A DNA stretch of 64,000 nucleotides, from assembly GCF_947179515.1 (NCBI RefSeq), contig NC_067473.1, forward strand, positions 101,025,782 to 101,089,781, read 5' to 3'. Position numbers and translations under genes: made by a program. Below the pieces are notes generated by a model. That model searched no databases, was not told where the DNA came from, and was given only the letters and a program-made list of their open reading frames with translations. Origin of the DNA: Apodemus sylvaticus. Taxonomy: Eukaryota > Chordata > Mammalia > Rodentia > Muridae. Below are positions 9,057 to 20,800 of this stretch, piece after piece. Numbering within the stretch: the stretch's first letter is position 1; each line of letters begins with the position of its first letter.

Positions 9057-9377
9057 GCCATAAGACCTTGGCCTAAGGAGAATTGAGATGCCTAGTCTTA
9101 CCTACACCACCTGGAAGATTAGTTCCTAATGTGCCTGGGAGGGACCCGGTTTCCCAGATACTGCTATCACACTCAGGCACCAAAGCCTGAGTGAGAGGGG
9201 AGTGTTGGGCACAAAGGATTTATTCAGCGGCCACAGAATGAAGAAGAGGCAGCTTTGTACATAACTTGGCTTCCCCACTCCTGGGATGTATGGGAGTCAC
9301 AGCTAAGGCTAACCAAAAGGATGGCCATTCACGTCTTTTCAGCATGCAGATATTTTAGGAACTCAAGTGTTACTTTT

Positions 9378-9516
9378 TAAAAAGATACGTCTATGAGTGC
9401 TCTGCCTGCATGCCTGGTGCCTACAGAGGTCAGAAGGCATCAGATCCTCTGGAACTAGAGTAATGGTGCTTGTTCTTCTGTAAGCGCTCTTACTCACCAC
9501 ACTGTCTCTCCAGGCC
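9378..9516 (-). repeat. B3 SINE, antisense
   Basis: GCTCTGCCTGCATGCCTGGTGCC, ACAGAGGTCAGAAGGCATCAG and CACACTGTCTCTCCAGGCC are the reverse complement of B3, with a diverged middle. Confidence 0.8.
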
Positions 9517-10549
9517 GTCACTCCCTACCCCCACCCGTCATGACCTGTGGTGGTCATGGTGGTTGATACCATGGTGGCTGCTGGGTATCATTAGCCTTCA
9601 GTGGGAGCAGCAGAACTGCCAACTCGCAGCTTAGCTACGATGGAGGTAAAGTCCTTTGGTGATATGGGGGACACTGAAGTACGGCCTTACTACAATGAAC
9701 TCCAATGTCTAAAAATTGCTTTTATTTGGGGTTTGTACCACGGTAAGAGCCAAGATCTTAAGCTCTACTAAAAACAAAACAAATAAGAAAACAAACTAGC
9801 ACAAACAGCAAGAGAAACCAAGATCACAGAGCACCAAGGCCGCACCGGGAGACTCCCCGACAGCCAGGAGGCCTCTAGGGCCTTTTCAGGCTATTTCATG
9901 ACACAAGGTTTTTCCTTGGTAATAATCTGTCTCTTTAAAAACTAGACAAAATGAACATAAATACACTCTTATTCTGTATTGATGGCATTAGTTTCTCATT
10001 GAGGCTAGAAAATCCAGCCTCTGTTCTTACTGTAGTACTGAGGTGCCCACCCCCACCCCCCAGCAACCTATTCTATTCTGGAAAGAGCACAGAGTGGGCA
10101 AAACAAAGGGACCACTAGGAAACACCTCAAATTCTAGAAGGTGCCCAGCCACCTCTTCTCACATTGCTGGTGTTACGATGTTGACAGAGCAATCACTCCC
10201 TTCCGTTCCCCCAGTGCATGCAGACACAGTGGATGCAGACAGGGCTTTCTCCTCCTCTCACTCTCCTGTTACCTGATAACTTCACAAACTGGATCCACAA
10301 AAACACTTTTTAAATGTGCAAGTCTTTAATTTTAAAAAATATACACAGAAGAAGCCATGTGTTTTACATAGGAATACATACATTAACAAAGCATTTCTTA
10401 TAGTTTTCCAAAACTCTGTTTTATTAGCCCGAAATTTATAAATTAAATATATCAAGAGTTTTTTAAGTTAAAATGAAATCCCTGAAACTACTGGATATGT
10501 TAGACATCCTCCCTCCCCCACCAAATCAAATAAGCAGAGAGTATCAGTC

Positions 10550-13500
10550 TGATTTGTTAAATAAGGTTTATTGTTATCTTTATTGCCTATAATCTAGAAG
10601 ATGCAATTTTATTGTGCCTTTGCAAACAGGATACATCTCTTAAAAAACTGATCAAAAATTTCCATACATATAGCTCTATATGATAGATTACAGTGCAACA
10701 CTATTCATAATTATAGAAACACCATAGAACCAGGAGCACGGGGTAAGCCAAAGGAATTCCATCCTGAGCCGTCTGCGCACGGTGAGCTGATGAGTCCTTA
10801 GTGAGGGTTAGCAAACACGGCGAAGAGATGCATGCACGCTGCAGCCATGAATGAAGCACGGCCAACAGCGCTTGCTTGCTAGCTTCGAGGGTTATGATGA
10901 ATTTCCACACATGCACTCACTCACAGTCCTGTCTCCTGCTTCCCTCCCATACGCAGTGCATTCACTCCAGCCCCTTCCCAAAAGACATGTTCAGGCACTA
11001 AATCCTACAGAACCCACCCCTGCCTGGCTGTGAGTAGTTTAAGAAGACTGCTACTGCAAGAGTGTAGGTGGCCTCCCATACCATGGAGCAAAGCTTGTGC
11101 TGTTGTAAGCGGGTCTAGCTGATTCTGCCTCTTTGGAAGTAAATGAAGCATATGCCTGCTATAGCTTTAAAATGCCTTAAAAACAAAACTTTCTCTTGCT
11201 ATATCTTAAAGTAAAATCTACAGTGACAAATTCACCCTAAAACTAATTGTCTCAACTGCTACTAAAATACATTTGCCACTCTGTTTTTGGTATCTACTCA
11301 ATTGTAATTCAGTATGAAAAATTCATGAAACCTGTACCTGTTTATGGTAAACACTACAGTACCACACACGACTGTCAGCTAGCAGGTTTATGACACAGCA
11401 AGCCTTGTATGTGATTCTTGCTACATCTTTCCTCTGTGTGTTCCCCAAGACTACAGTATTCTAGTGTTACCAAAGATAATGTACAGATAGTTCAATGGTG
11501 AAAAGTATTTGGTTTGCCTTCACCGTATACATCCTGGAGATGAACCAAAACAAACCACGCCTCCATACCTTCCCTGAAGATAACCCGAGTCGGCTGACTA
11601 AACAGACAACGCAGGCTGTCAGTCCACTGTATGAGAGGTCGAGCTGAGAAACCAGAGGGCTAGTGCAGTCTACCAGCAGCTTGTACTGTGAAGATAAACC
11701 AAGAGCTCTTGGCTTTTGAGAGCCATTGTCCCAAAGGCCGTCAGCACTGAGGTGGAAACAACACAGCATAAACATAGGAATCTGAGCTGCACAGCCTGTG
11801 GGATTGGCGACCTAGAGAAGAAGATTGGGAGGATCCTAATCCCCTCATGATTTGGTGTGGGTTTAATGTCTCCCTACACATTAGCTGCTGTGGAAAAAGT
11901 AAAACGAAAAATTTACTTAATAACTTTCTTATTTTCAATCAAATGCTCACACACTCACAAAATACACACTCTATGAATATGAGGTGGCTCTTTTTCTTCA
12001 AATTTTTAAAAATAAAGAGGCACCAATACCCGTTCATTTATGTATTAAAAGTCTCATATAATCATCAATAAAACAGAAATGGCATCTGTGATGATCACAC
12101 AAAGAAGAAAAAGATCAACAACCTCAGCCACTGTGGAGAGGCTCTGGCTACACCAGAATCGAAAGGTTTTTTTAAATTGGTTTAGCAGAGTCCTAAGGCA
12201 GCCTTGTCCACAACCAGAAAAGGAAACAGCTCTCAAAGAAGCCATAGTACGGCTGTTTCCAATGCCTGTTATCTGTGTGACTGACAGTCTTCCTCTAGCA
12301 TTACCTTCTCTAATAAGGCTCAGAGAGACAGACGGCATCCTCCTGCATGCTAGCATGAGCATGACATCATGGTTCCAGAGTACAAGGATCCCGATAATGT
12401 ATTTCAGCATCTTTGGTCAAGGTCTGTCTTAAGATCCACTTCTGCTACAGTCAAGTCTCTCACAGATAAAGTACACACTTTTAAAGAAGATCGTAAGACC
12501 TCATTTCCATGGTAAATTTTAAGATCAAGTTTCAGTTCTGGGCCCTTGTCCTACCTGCCCACTGGGACTAAAAGTCCTCACAGAGGAAGCTGTAAGGCCA
12601 AACACTTGTTAAAGCTCGTTCTTTTTAAGGTTTCATGAGCTTCCCAAGAGACTGTCAGAGATGCCCAGCGCCAGGAGGACCAGGCAGAGCCTTCGTCCTT
12701 AAAATGGCCTGAGCCAACTGTGTGAAGGGTCTTGCTTCCAAAAATATTTTCCACCAACCTCAAGAGCATGTCTGTATCACATAAACTTTATGTGAAGTCT
12801 AAATGTTATGTATATGCTTGAGGTGAGAAGGTAAGAATAAGTTATGGGGAAAAAAAGAAAAAACAAATTTGGCTTAAGAATAACAAAGTTAAAAAAAAAA
12901 AAGCCTGACACTCTAAAATTTAATTCAAAGGAAAAATTTTCCATAGTAAACGAGTTTACACCCTCCCTTCCTCCCTCCACAGGATACTGCCTGGCACTAG
13001 CCTTTCTCCTGCAGCCAGAGGCACCACTGCTCCTCCCCTGCGTCATGGGGCATGAGGGACTTTACAGAGCATCCTGACAGTGCACAAGTCACCGTGAGCC
13101 AGGCTTGAGTACGAACAAAGCATGCACTCTGAGCTGGGCCAATCGTGACCCAGGTAACCTACACAGTACACAGTAGCCATCACCATGAAACTGAGCACAT
13201 GGTCATTTCTTGGGTTTTTCTGCAATATCATTCTTTCCCTTCACAAGCAAATACCAGCTCTCCTAGGTAAGTATTTCAGGAGAGACTATCCAGGCTAGCA
13301 TACCACTGTGAATGCTGGCAATTTCTGATTAACTTAGCACCAAAACTGTTATCCCCATTCCCTTAACCCGAGTCCATCTGTGGTTTAAAATAAGAAGAGT
13401 CACATTTCGAGTTGCTTCTGTGTTAACGCTTTTTCATTTTCTCATGACAGTTTTCCTATGTTGATGTTCAGATCTACATCAGATGAAATAAAGTTGTAAG

Positions 13501-14813
13501 ATATTTGGTGATTTCCACACAGCACTCTTCTCAAGATGAAGTATTTCATGGGTTTAAGTCAGAATTATGTCCACAGAAATCTTTTCCATGTAGTTAGTTC
13601 CTCATACAGAGAATAACTCTTACACATAGCTCTTTCTGGGCAGTGCATTAAATGAAGAGACCTCACAAAAGAAAAGATCATTATCTGTAACCATCTGATT
13701 AATATACAGGTTCACAGTCAATGAGATGAGACACTGCAGAAGAGAGGCATGAACAATATTCTAATTAAACACAAAACAGCAGACAATGAGGCCCACACCA
13801 GGAAGTTGCTAGCGTCTCTCCTTAAGGACCTGAAGTGATGAGACGGGCAACTGCACTTAGGATGGAGCATGCGTCTTCCCTTCCACACACGCAATGTTGG
13901 ATGCTGGTACACATACTTACATACACATGCAGAACACTGCGTATCTGTGATGATAAAACTGCTGTGATACTCAGCCAAGTCTTAAAAGGCAGATCTCAAA
14001 GGACAGTGTGCTAGGACTGTGAAACCATATATCAAATTAGTAACACCCTAACTTCGGAATTCCATTTATTAAAAAGCACCTCTTGGTAATAAAAGCAAAA
14101 CAAACAAACAGCAACAACAAAAACCCAGTAATTTCTATTTCATTCTCACATCAGCCTGCTAAATTCATGATGGGATTTTAAACAGGCAGCCTGCTGGCTA
14201 CAGACAGAACTCAGAACTCAAATGCAGGTGTGCTAATTAACTCTGAAGCAAGAGCTGGAGCAGTTTGAGCAAAACATCAAAAAGCTATGCAAATTTGGAA
14301 TTTATCACAGCTTTCTTCCTTAGGCCAACAAAGAAAAACAAAACAACAAAAAAGCAAATTCGTTTTATAACCACAATTCAATTTGTCAAATTCCTATGAA
14401 GACTTTTCATTTAATTATGTATACATAAGAAAGTTCTTCCACAAACACTCTCAAGCTTACAATTATCAAGAAAATGTCAGAATTTGTAAAAGCAGGAGAA
14501 ATATTAAACACATATCAGGAAGGTCAACTTCTGTTTCTGCTTTTAAGTAAAAAAATCACCATATAGTAAGTACAAAAACCTGCTCTGAATGACAACTGCT
14601 GGTGTGTTTACTTGATCAGAAACGAAGACCAAGAGTGAATAAAGCCCTGTGTAATACCCATCTGGAGCACTCCCTCTGTGCACACGAGCGAGTCGGCAGC
14701 TTCTGGAGCATAGCTTATGAACAGTCCTTGGTTAGCTGCAGTCAATGGAACACTCTTGTCTTGAATGTACCCATAATTCAGTTTCACTTACAAATTGCAA
14801 ACAAACTCATTCT
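10550..14813 (-). other. Rmnd5a: Rmnd5a 3' UTR (long)
   Basis: About 4.2 kb after the stop codon is AT-rich and almost without recognisable SINEs, unlike the flanking intergenic DNA and introns, consistent with a retained long 3' UTR. Three AATAAA hexamers (minus strand) cluster at 10613-10608, 10584-10579 and 10572-10567, and another is at 10425-10420, so the end could lie anywhere between about 10400 and 10590. The boundary is inferred; no transcript was available. Confidence 0.65.
10567..10613 (-). terminator. Rmnd5a: Cluster of Rmnd5a polyadenylation signals
   Basis: Three AATAAA hexamers on the minus strand lie within 47 nt, followed on that strand by a GT-rich stretch (GATTTGGTGGGGGAGGGAGG). 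Confidence 0.6.
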
Positions 14814-14877
14814 TCAGAAAAATATCTGTTTGGCATCTCCTGGACTCTGTTCCATTGGGCAATATGGACATTTTAAT
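14814..14877 (-). CDS. Rmnd5a: Rmnd5a coding exon 9 (RING C-terminus and stop)
   Basis: The 64 coding nt encode [20 protein letters not shown] and stop TGA (14816-14814). Cys374 and Cys377 complete the zinc site. The exon continues into the 3' UTR. Confidence 0.96.
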
Positions 14878-17800
14878 CTAAATAAATATAAGATAGGAAA
14901 GATTGAGACAAAGGAAAATACCAGCACTGAGCACAGGTATAAAGTACATTTTAACACCTGCATGTACACCTACAACATGTGCGGAAAGCAAAGCTTATGT
15001 GTTTATTTTGCCTGGAGGATTAACTATGCTCTAAATATGACTATCAGCCAGGCTTTGAAGGGTCACAGAAAAAAAACACCTAAGTCAGATCTTAACTGGA
15101 AAGCCTCTTTGATAATTTTAGTAATTGGTGAAAACGGTTTTGCAGGTAAAATAAAGACAATTTTTTGAAACCGATTCCTGAGTTTCAGAAGTAATCTAGT
15201 CTCTGCCCACTGAGGTTTACATTGCACCTGTCCCTAAATAAATTCAAATGTGTGGCTGTATAATCTATTCAAGGACAGCAAATCTGTTGTGAGGTGGCTG
15301 CATGAAGAACAGCCCACATGCCTTTCAGTGACAAAGAACACTGGTTCCTTGTGACCACAGTCACCAGTGATCTCTACTGCCAGGGTTTCTGTGTGGTCTG
15401 GGAAGGGTATAAACTCTTTCAAGCAACAGACCTCCCAGGAAAGGGTCTTCCCACAATGGCCAGAACCAACATCAGTGAAGACTACCCTAAATGCCTAAAC
15501 TAGAATACCTTTGAGATCTGTTTTGTTTTAAATTGGGCTCATTGACTGTAAAATTTATAAATGTCTATGCACTATGAACCATGATTACACTGGTAGCAAT
15601 TATAACATGGACAATACACTCTAGCACTGTATTCACCAAGAGGAAAATGCTAAATAATCATATTTCCACACTGCGAGTAGTCTACATCAGTGGGGAGGGC
15701 AGCAAAAGTAGGTTGAGACATTCTCGCGTTGCTCAAGATGACCCCTCTAACTTGCTGTATAGTTGGGATGATCTTGAATTCCATCACTCAAGTGCTGAGA
15801 TTAGAAGCATGCAATCACACCGTGCTCCACTGTAACTTTAACAATAATCACAAAGGGATCTTTTGCAGCTCCACAATAAAGCCCTAAGTGACAGAAGTGA
15901 AACACAAAAGGGAGGATAGGCACAGAGGCTACTCTTCAAGCCTTGGAGGGAGGGCCACTCAAGGACTAGAGTATATTTCTAAGTCTAATTACCAATTCCT
16001 TGAGCAGGTGAAACTAACCAAAGAGATTAGATGCAATCCACTTTCTATGACTAGTTAAGAAAATTAATTTCTAACACTGGCTGAGCACAGTGTTAGACAC
16101 AATCACAGTATTGAGACAAATGTCCGACATTGAGGCTGGCCTAGTCTATAGATCAGTCATGGCTTTAGAAAGAAACCCTGTCTCGGAAAACAAAACAAAA
16201 AAATAAACAAACAAATACATAAAAGATTTTGCATGCATTCATTTATGCTTATTACTTCATGTAAGTAATTTAATGTTTAAGAAGTCAGACACTTACTTGC
16301 TACCATTAAACATTTTATTCAGGGCATCTCTTGATATAATATGACCACAAACCAATTTCATGGGTGGATTGTTATCTGTTGTTTGCTGACGAAGAATGGG
16401 ACAGGCAAATATGGAGTGATACCAGCACTTTTTACCAAGGTCCACTTCAATCTATTCAAAAAAGATAAATGCATATAGGCCAGTTAAACCTCCAATCTGC
16501 AAAACTACAACACTGCTTTTCAAGCCAAAACCCGAGGTCTGAGAAAATCAAACATGATGCTTCACAAGTTGTATCTTCTTTTGGTGGTACCAGGCAGCCT
16601 GACCCACCACTAAGCTACATCCCCTGCCTAAATGCCTTGTAATTTCATCAGCACATGCATCAAGAGCAGAAGCAGACAGTCTGACAGTTCTGTAGAAGTG
16701 CTTAGTTAGGTGATAAATTCAGTTTAACAACTCCTCCAAGGGCAGTCTAAATACAGTGACCTTCTCTGGATGACTTCAAATCTGAGTTTCCTATGTAATC
16801 TATATGAAATGGTCCAGAGAACACCTGAAGCAGGGAGGTAGGCAAAGGATTTTTGTTTTTCCCCAGTGCTAGAGTCCAATATAAGGGTTTGCATGTGGCT
16901 AGGCAAACTTTAGTCCAGTACCCCATCCTCCCTCCAACTACCACCCCTTGTGCATGTCCCCCCCCCCTTTTTTTTTTGCTTTTTGAGATAGGATCTCCAT
17001 GAGTTGCCTAGGCAGAACTTGAATTTACAATTCTCTTGCCTCAGCCTCCCGAGTACTGGAATTATAGGCTTGTGACACCAATACCGCTTAAGCTAAATCT
17101 CAACAGGTTTTTTTTTTTGGCTCATGGCAGCCGGGCTGTGGCGCACACCTGTAATCCCAGCACTCTGGGAGGCAGAGGCAGGCGGATTTCTGAGTTCGAG
17201 GCCAGCCTGGTCTACAGAGTGAGCTGCAGGACAGCCAGGGCTACAGAGAAACCCTGTCTCGGAAAAAAAAAAAAAAAAAAAAAAAAAACAAACCCAAAAC
17301 CAAATTCAAAAAACAAAACAAAAAGCTCACGGCATGATATGAACACTGTGTTTTTGTCACAAATAAATCAAACCATATAAAAGTTTGAAATCATCTAGCA
17401 GACCAGCTGCTGCATACCAGAGCGTCCACAAATACATCATCTTCCTTCCTTCCTTCCCAATCTAGAATAGCTCTTATTCTAAAAGTCCTTAACTGCCGGG
17501 TGTGGTGGCACATACCTTTAATCCCAGCAAAGAAAGGAGATTTTGAGTTTGAGGCTAGTCTGATCGATACAATCTAGACAAAAAGAGTTCCATGCCAGCC
17601 AGGGACACACAGACTTAAGTCAATTAATAAGGTTCTTTAAAGAAAACTGACGAAGGGAAAGGAATTCAGTATGCACAAGGATCTGAGTCCAAACTACAGT
17701 ACTGCAAAAATGGTGGAGCGAATCTATAAACCCAGTGCCCAGGAGGATCAGAGGAAACCTAAGCAAGAATACATAACAAAAGTATTCCCTGACCCCACCC

Positions 17801-20800
17801 CCTCCAAAAAGAAAAAAAAAGGGGGGGGTGAGGGGGGACAAAGGCTAAAGGTACAACAAATCTTTCCTGAGGAAAGATTATCAACCACTACCTCTTGCTG
17901 CTTTCCCAGTCAAGTGCATGCTGTCAGCTGGGATCCTACAGATTACTCTACTTCAGTGTGCAAATTTCAAAGATGCTCATAGCAAGATCATAAAACTGCC
18001 AGAAGCTGGGGATCTCCTCAAGAAATAAGAGTTCTTTCATTTGCTCAAGCAGCAGCAACAAAGTACAGTGTTGCTTATCTCCTGAGCACATGTAGCACTA
18101 GGAAGGCACCTGTGCCTTTAATCACAAACCATCCTCGACAAGCTGCTATAGTTGGTGGCAACTCACAGGCTTACAGCTGAAAGAACAAGCTAACTATAGA
18201 CAAGTCTATGTGCAGGTCTGGTCAAAAAGAAGATAATGTCAAAGGCTTTATTAACCCTCTGGCATCTGTGACATAATTGTGTCAGAAATGATAAATGCAG
18301 GTTAAAGTCCCTCAAATCTATTTTCTTTTTTCATTTTTTTGTTATTAAGACAGTGCCTAACTAAGAGGCCCTTGTTGCCCTGGAACTCACTATGTAGGCC
18401 AGGCTGGTCTCAAACTCATAAACATTTTCTTGCTGCTCCCTTCTGAGGGCTGGAATTACTGTGTACCATCACCTCCCTCATACCTGTTTTCATTTTAAAT
18501 AGTTAACTGACTTGTTTCCTTTTTAGAGTGGTGCTGAAGAATAGACCCAAAGCTTCAAGCCTGCTAGGCAAATGGTCTTCCACGGAGATATACTCCTACC
18601 TTATTTTTCACTCATGTTATGTGCATTAAAACAAAAACAGAAACAAACAAACCATGTTGAATAGTTGCAATAGTGTTTTCTGGTAAAATGGCACAATGAA
18701 TACTTTTAAAACATTCCTCTTCTAAGACAGGAAAGGTAAATAAATTGTTAGTTGAACTCACAGGTAATTCATCTTTCTGGTTCCAAACTCCAGTACACTG
18801 CCTCTGCTCAATCACAGCTTTGATGTTAATTAGCGCAGGCAGCGCCACACAACCTGCTGAGAAACTGAGGGCAAAAGAAGCAGCATCAGTGCCAACTCCA
18901 GGATGCTAACCCTACAGCACAGAGCCTGGCGAGTGTACATGGTACAGAGCAGCTGTTCCTCTAAAAGAAACCTAAACTCACTTTCCTCCCCATCCTCCCA
19001 CTCCAGTCCTCAGCTGTATCTCCTATAATTACTAAAATGTAATCCCTTTTACAAATAAAACATAGAATTACAGTGCTATCCCATAACCATAGCCCGTGTG
19101 GGAGAAATGAAGAAAAAGGGCAAGCTTTAAAAAGATTCATTTTTGATGGGACATTTAATTTCCACTTAATTCCTCAGTAATTAAAAAAATAATTGGTTTG
19201 CCTCTCAGAAGAGAGGTAGCTCTGGCATTCTGTGCTGAAAGGGAAGAGCCATCATTTTAAGTACAAATCTCATTAGTTCAACGAGGGATGAGGAAAAGTG
19301 CAAGGCCTAAATGCCAGTGTGCCTCCAAGACACAGTGGTTTGTGCTTTAACATTTAAGGGGAAGAGATTCTTCTGAGCCTGTCTTCTCTTCGAGTATGAT
19401 TATGCAAGGTTATATGAATTAAACATTCCAAAGTTTTCCCTCCAGTTTACAGTATTTTTTTTTAACTACAAGGCCTTGACCAGTCTCATCAGAAAACGCT
19501 TTACAAGCTCAGAACCAAAACTTTTAACTTTAGTCTAAACTCTTGACCTTTATCATTGTATGGAAAGATATCCACACATGCTTCCTTTAATGTGACAAGC
19601 TTACTTCATTCACTTGGAAAAATAACTGTCAAAACCCAGAATGTGAATAAACTGGGGTTTGGTTTTCATAGATTAGATCGATTAATGTTAGAAAATAGAG
19701 TGTACTGATTGATTCATTTAAAATCACAATAATCACAATAAATTGGAGTGTCTATTGCAAATTAGTTCAAGTAAAAACTGTATTCTGCAACAAGACAGTT
19801 CATAACATAGGTGCTTTGTCAAGACAAGCATCATACTGTGTTGAGAAACTAAATGCTTTATGCAAATGCCCTATCATGTCACAGAGAATGTTAAAATGAT
19901 GCAGGCCCAAATATCAACTTAAAACAAGTATCTACTGCCTACCCAAAGCACTGCAGAGCTCAGCAAGCATCTCCTAGGCAGCCAGTATGGCAGTGAGGAG
20001 CTGCTGCAAATACCTGCTGGGGCTGGCATCAATGTCCTCACAACACAGACCCTGACATTTAACTTGCTTCTGTTTCTGCATCATCTGTGCAAATGTCAGC
20101 AATGGAAAAGGGTTTTTGGACTCCCTGGTTCCCAGGTCACATTTAGAGAGCTGCTGATCTAAACTGTGTTACTGCAATCTGTTGCCAGCACTTGAAGTAC
20201 CAACTATTACACATTTTCAGAAAGATAACACAATCTACTGTTTTAATCATAACAGCAACAGGAAAAGTTGCCCAGTATAATGCCCATTTCAGAGCAACCA
20301 GGGCCCATTACTACACCTGACACTGAGAGGAGACTCCACCGAGAGCCCCAGAAGGGCACAAGCATCCCGTGTAAAGATGTCACAGATGTCAGCCCACTGG
20401 TTTGCATCAAGTAGGTGAACATATGGTGAGTTTTCAATCCCTTGTCTCAGGTACACGAGACTTCCCATCAATACCTGAATGTCTAAAAGAAAAGGCACCA
20501 GCAAAATGAGGGTCTGCATACATGTCTGAAACAGCATTTACTTGTGAATAGGTTGAAAAGGCTAAGACTATTTCCATCCCATATGACACATCCTAAAATA
20601 ATGTAAACTTTCTGGCCCCTAAGCATGATTGCAAGTCTTCCTCTTTAATTAAGGATACAGCATAGAGATGAGAAAAAGAAAGCAGTGAAAATAGTGGACT
20701 TAGACTTTCTAGTCTTACACTGCTACAAGTGTCTGATGAATACATGGCCACCCTGACACATGTGTGGCAGCAGGACATGGTGAGAGGGGAGCAAGCCACA

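Larger units (their letters stand above)
4958..10549. other. Intergenic region between convergent Cd8a and Rmnd5a
   Basis: About 5.6 kb with no exon I can support. It is mostly SINE-derived: old B1 copies (5225-5372, 6290-6405), a tRNA-type SINE (5931-5984), B3 copies (7830-8000, 8838-8918, 9378-9516), a longer rodent repeat (6893-7236) and several simple repeats. Both genes read into it from their 3' ends. Confidence 0.8.
16452..18761 (-). other. Rmnd5a: Rmnd5a intron 7
   Basis: A 2.3-kb intron with four B1-related SINEs: 16962-17085 (-), 17129-17263 (+) with a long A tail, 17493-17600 (+) and 18325-18480 (-). Confidence 0.85.

Noticed and set aside
14602..15168. A 188-codon open frame on the + strand
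   Set aside because: It overlaps Rmnd5a exon 9 antisense and its 3' UTR and intron 8, has no recognisable domain and no splice or promoter context. The conserved signal here belongs to the minus strand.
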